A stretch of DNA of 64,000 nucleotides from Methanobrevibacter sp. (GTDB lineage: Archaea; Methanobacteriota; Methanobacteria; Methanobacteriales; Methanobacteriaceae), in the NCBI GenBank assembly GCA_022775905.1, contig JALFJX010000027.1:1-64000 (forward strand). Direction: 5' to 3'. Position 1 is the stretch's first letter; the number at the start of each line of letters is the position of its first letter. Of the stretch, positions 63,794-64,000 are shown one piece after another. The notes beneath the pieces were generated by a model that had not been told where the DNA came from, ran no database searches, and was given only the letters and a program-made list of their open reading frames with translations. The translations under genes were made by a program, and so were the position numbers.

Positions 63794-64000
63794 CTATGCC
63801 TCAACTTCATCAAAGTCTACTTTTTCACCTAATACTTTAAGTCCGATGTACATTACAACTACACCTATAGGAACTGAAATGAACCAAGGGATTCCTAAAC
63901 CAGCTGGGATGTAACCAATGAAGATTGCTACACATGCAACGAATACTGCATAATAGATTTGTGTTTGAACATGATCAATGTGGTTACAACTGGTTCCCAT
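63794..64000 (-). CDS. NhaC-like sodium/proton antiporter, C-terminal end
   Basis: The visible 68 residues (GTSCNHIDHVQTQIYYAVFV, GLGIPWFISVPIGVVVMYIG) are the end of an ion transporter of the NhaC/ArsB superfamily, with two helices and an acidic tail. The 5' part lies beyond the window edge, so the visible ATG at 64000 is only an internal Met. Confidence 0.7.
   Translation of the reverse strand: MGTSCNHIDHVQTQIYYAVFVACVAIFIGYIPAGLGIPWFISVPIGVVVMYIGLKVLGEKVDFDEVEA

Noticed and set aside
1-64000. tRNA gene or tRNA-derived attachment site near the array
   Set aside because: No tRNA-like arm or direct attachment repeat was recognised by eye; a tRNA search program would settle it.

Overview
The window looks like a low-GC (roughly 30%) methanogenic archaeon of the Methanobacteriales, most likely a host-associated Methanobrevibacter or close relative. 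The basis is the gene set: pectin-lyase-type adhesin-like proteins ending in a GNP-membrane helix-KRRK tail, DUF4013 membrane proteins, LicD surface-decoration genes, a GGGtGRT protein beside a NifU-like scaffold, archaeal TATA-like promoters and dense AT-rich spacers. No tRNA or rRNA gene was recognised. Species assignment is not possible from the sequence alone.

Layout. 1-1072: start of an Asp-rich secreted protein and a MntP-type pump. 1073-3622: AT-rich DNA and an IS1182-like insertion sequence with GAGGATGTGAC terminal inverted repeats. 3650-18644: the most remarkable region, holding a tyrosine recombinase, cas2, cas1, a 196-bp leader-like stretch, and nine copies of a 37-bp CRISPR-like repeat spaced not by 30-40 bp spacers but by eight inserts of 302 to 3563 bp that carry genes and gene fragments (integrase piece, zinc-ribbon proteins, secreted protein, DUF4013 piece, two adhesins, an acyltransferase, a short-chain dehydrogenase, an ADP-ribosyltransferase-like protein and small unknowns). 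No Cas effector, cas3, cas4 or cas6 is present nearby. The first three repeats point away from cas1 and the last six point the other way; the outermost repeat is degenerate.

18645-34400: chromosome with SurE, a LicD / cytidylyltransferase / aminotransferase operon (24245-30480) predicted to make and attach a phospho-linked surface substituent, and an unusual number of genes broken by single-base frameshifts. 34403-64000: ordinary chromosome with transporters (AzgA-like, two MFS, SstT-like, NhaC-like), MarR and HxlR regulators, UbiB-like kinase, uracil-DNA glycosylase, TelA-like protein, Dtd, malate dehydrogenase, NifU-like/GGGtGRT pair, ferredoxin, iron-sulfur flavoprotein and a RecB/Cas4-like nuclease.

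Interpretation. The best candidate for an undescribed system is the Cas1-Cas2 locus with gene-sized inserts. Repeat edges cut coding sequences at no fewer than seven of sixteen insert ends, the 37-bp unit has sharp borders with no shared flanking homology, and several cargo genes have paralogues elsewhere in this window. This resembles an integron-like gene store built on CRISPR adaptation machinery. The competing idea, that the repeats are sites for the adjacent tyrosine recombinase, cannot be excluded from sequence alone.
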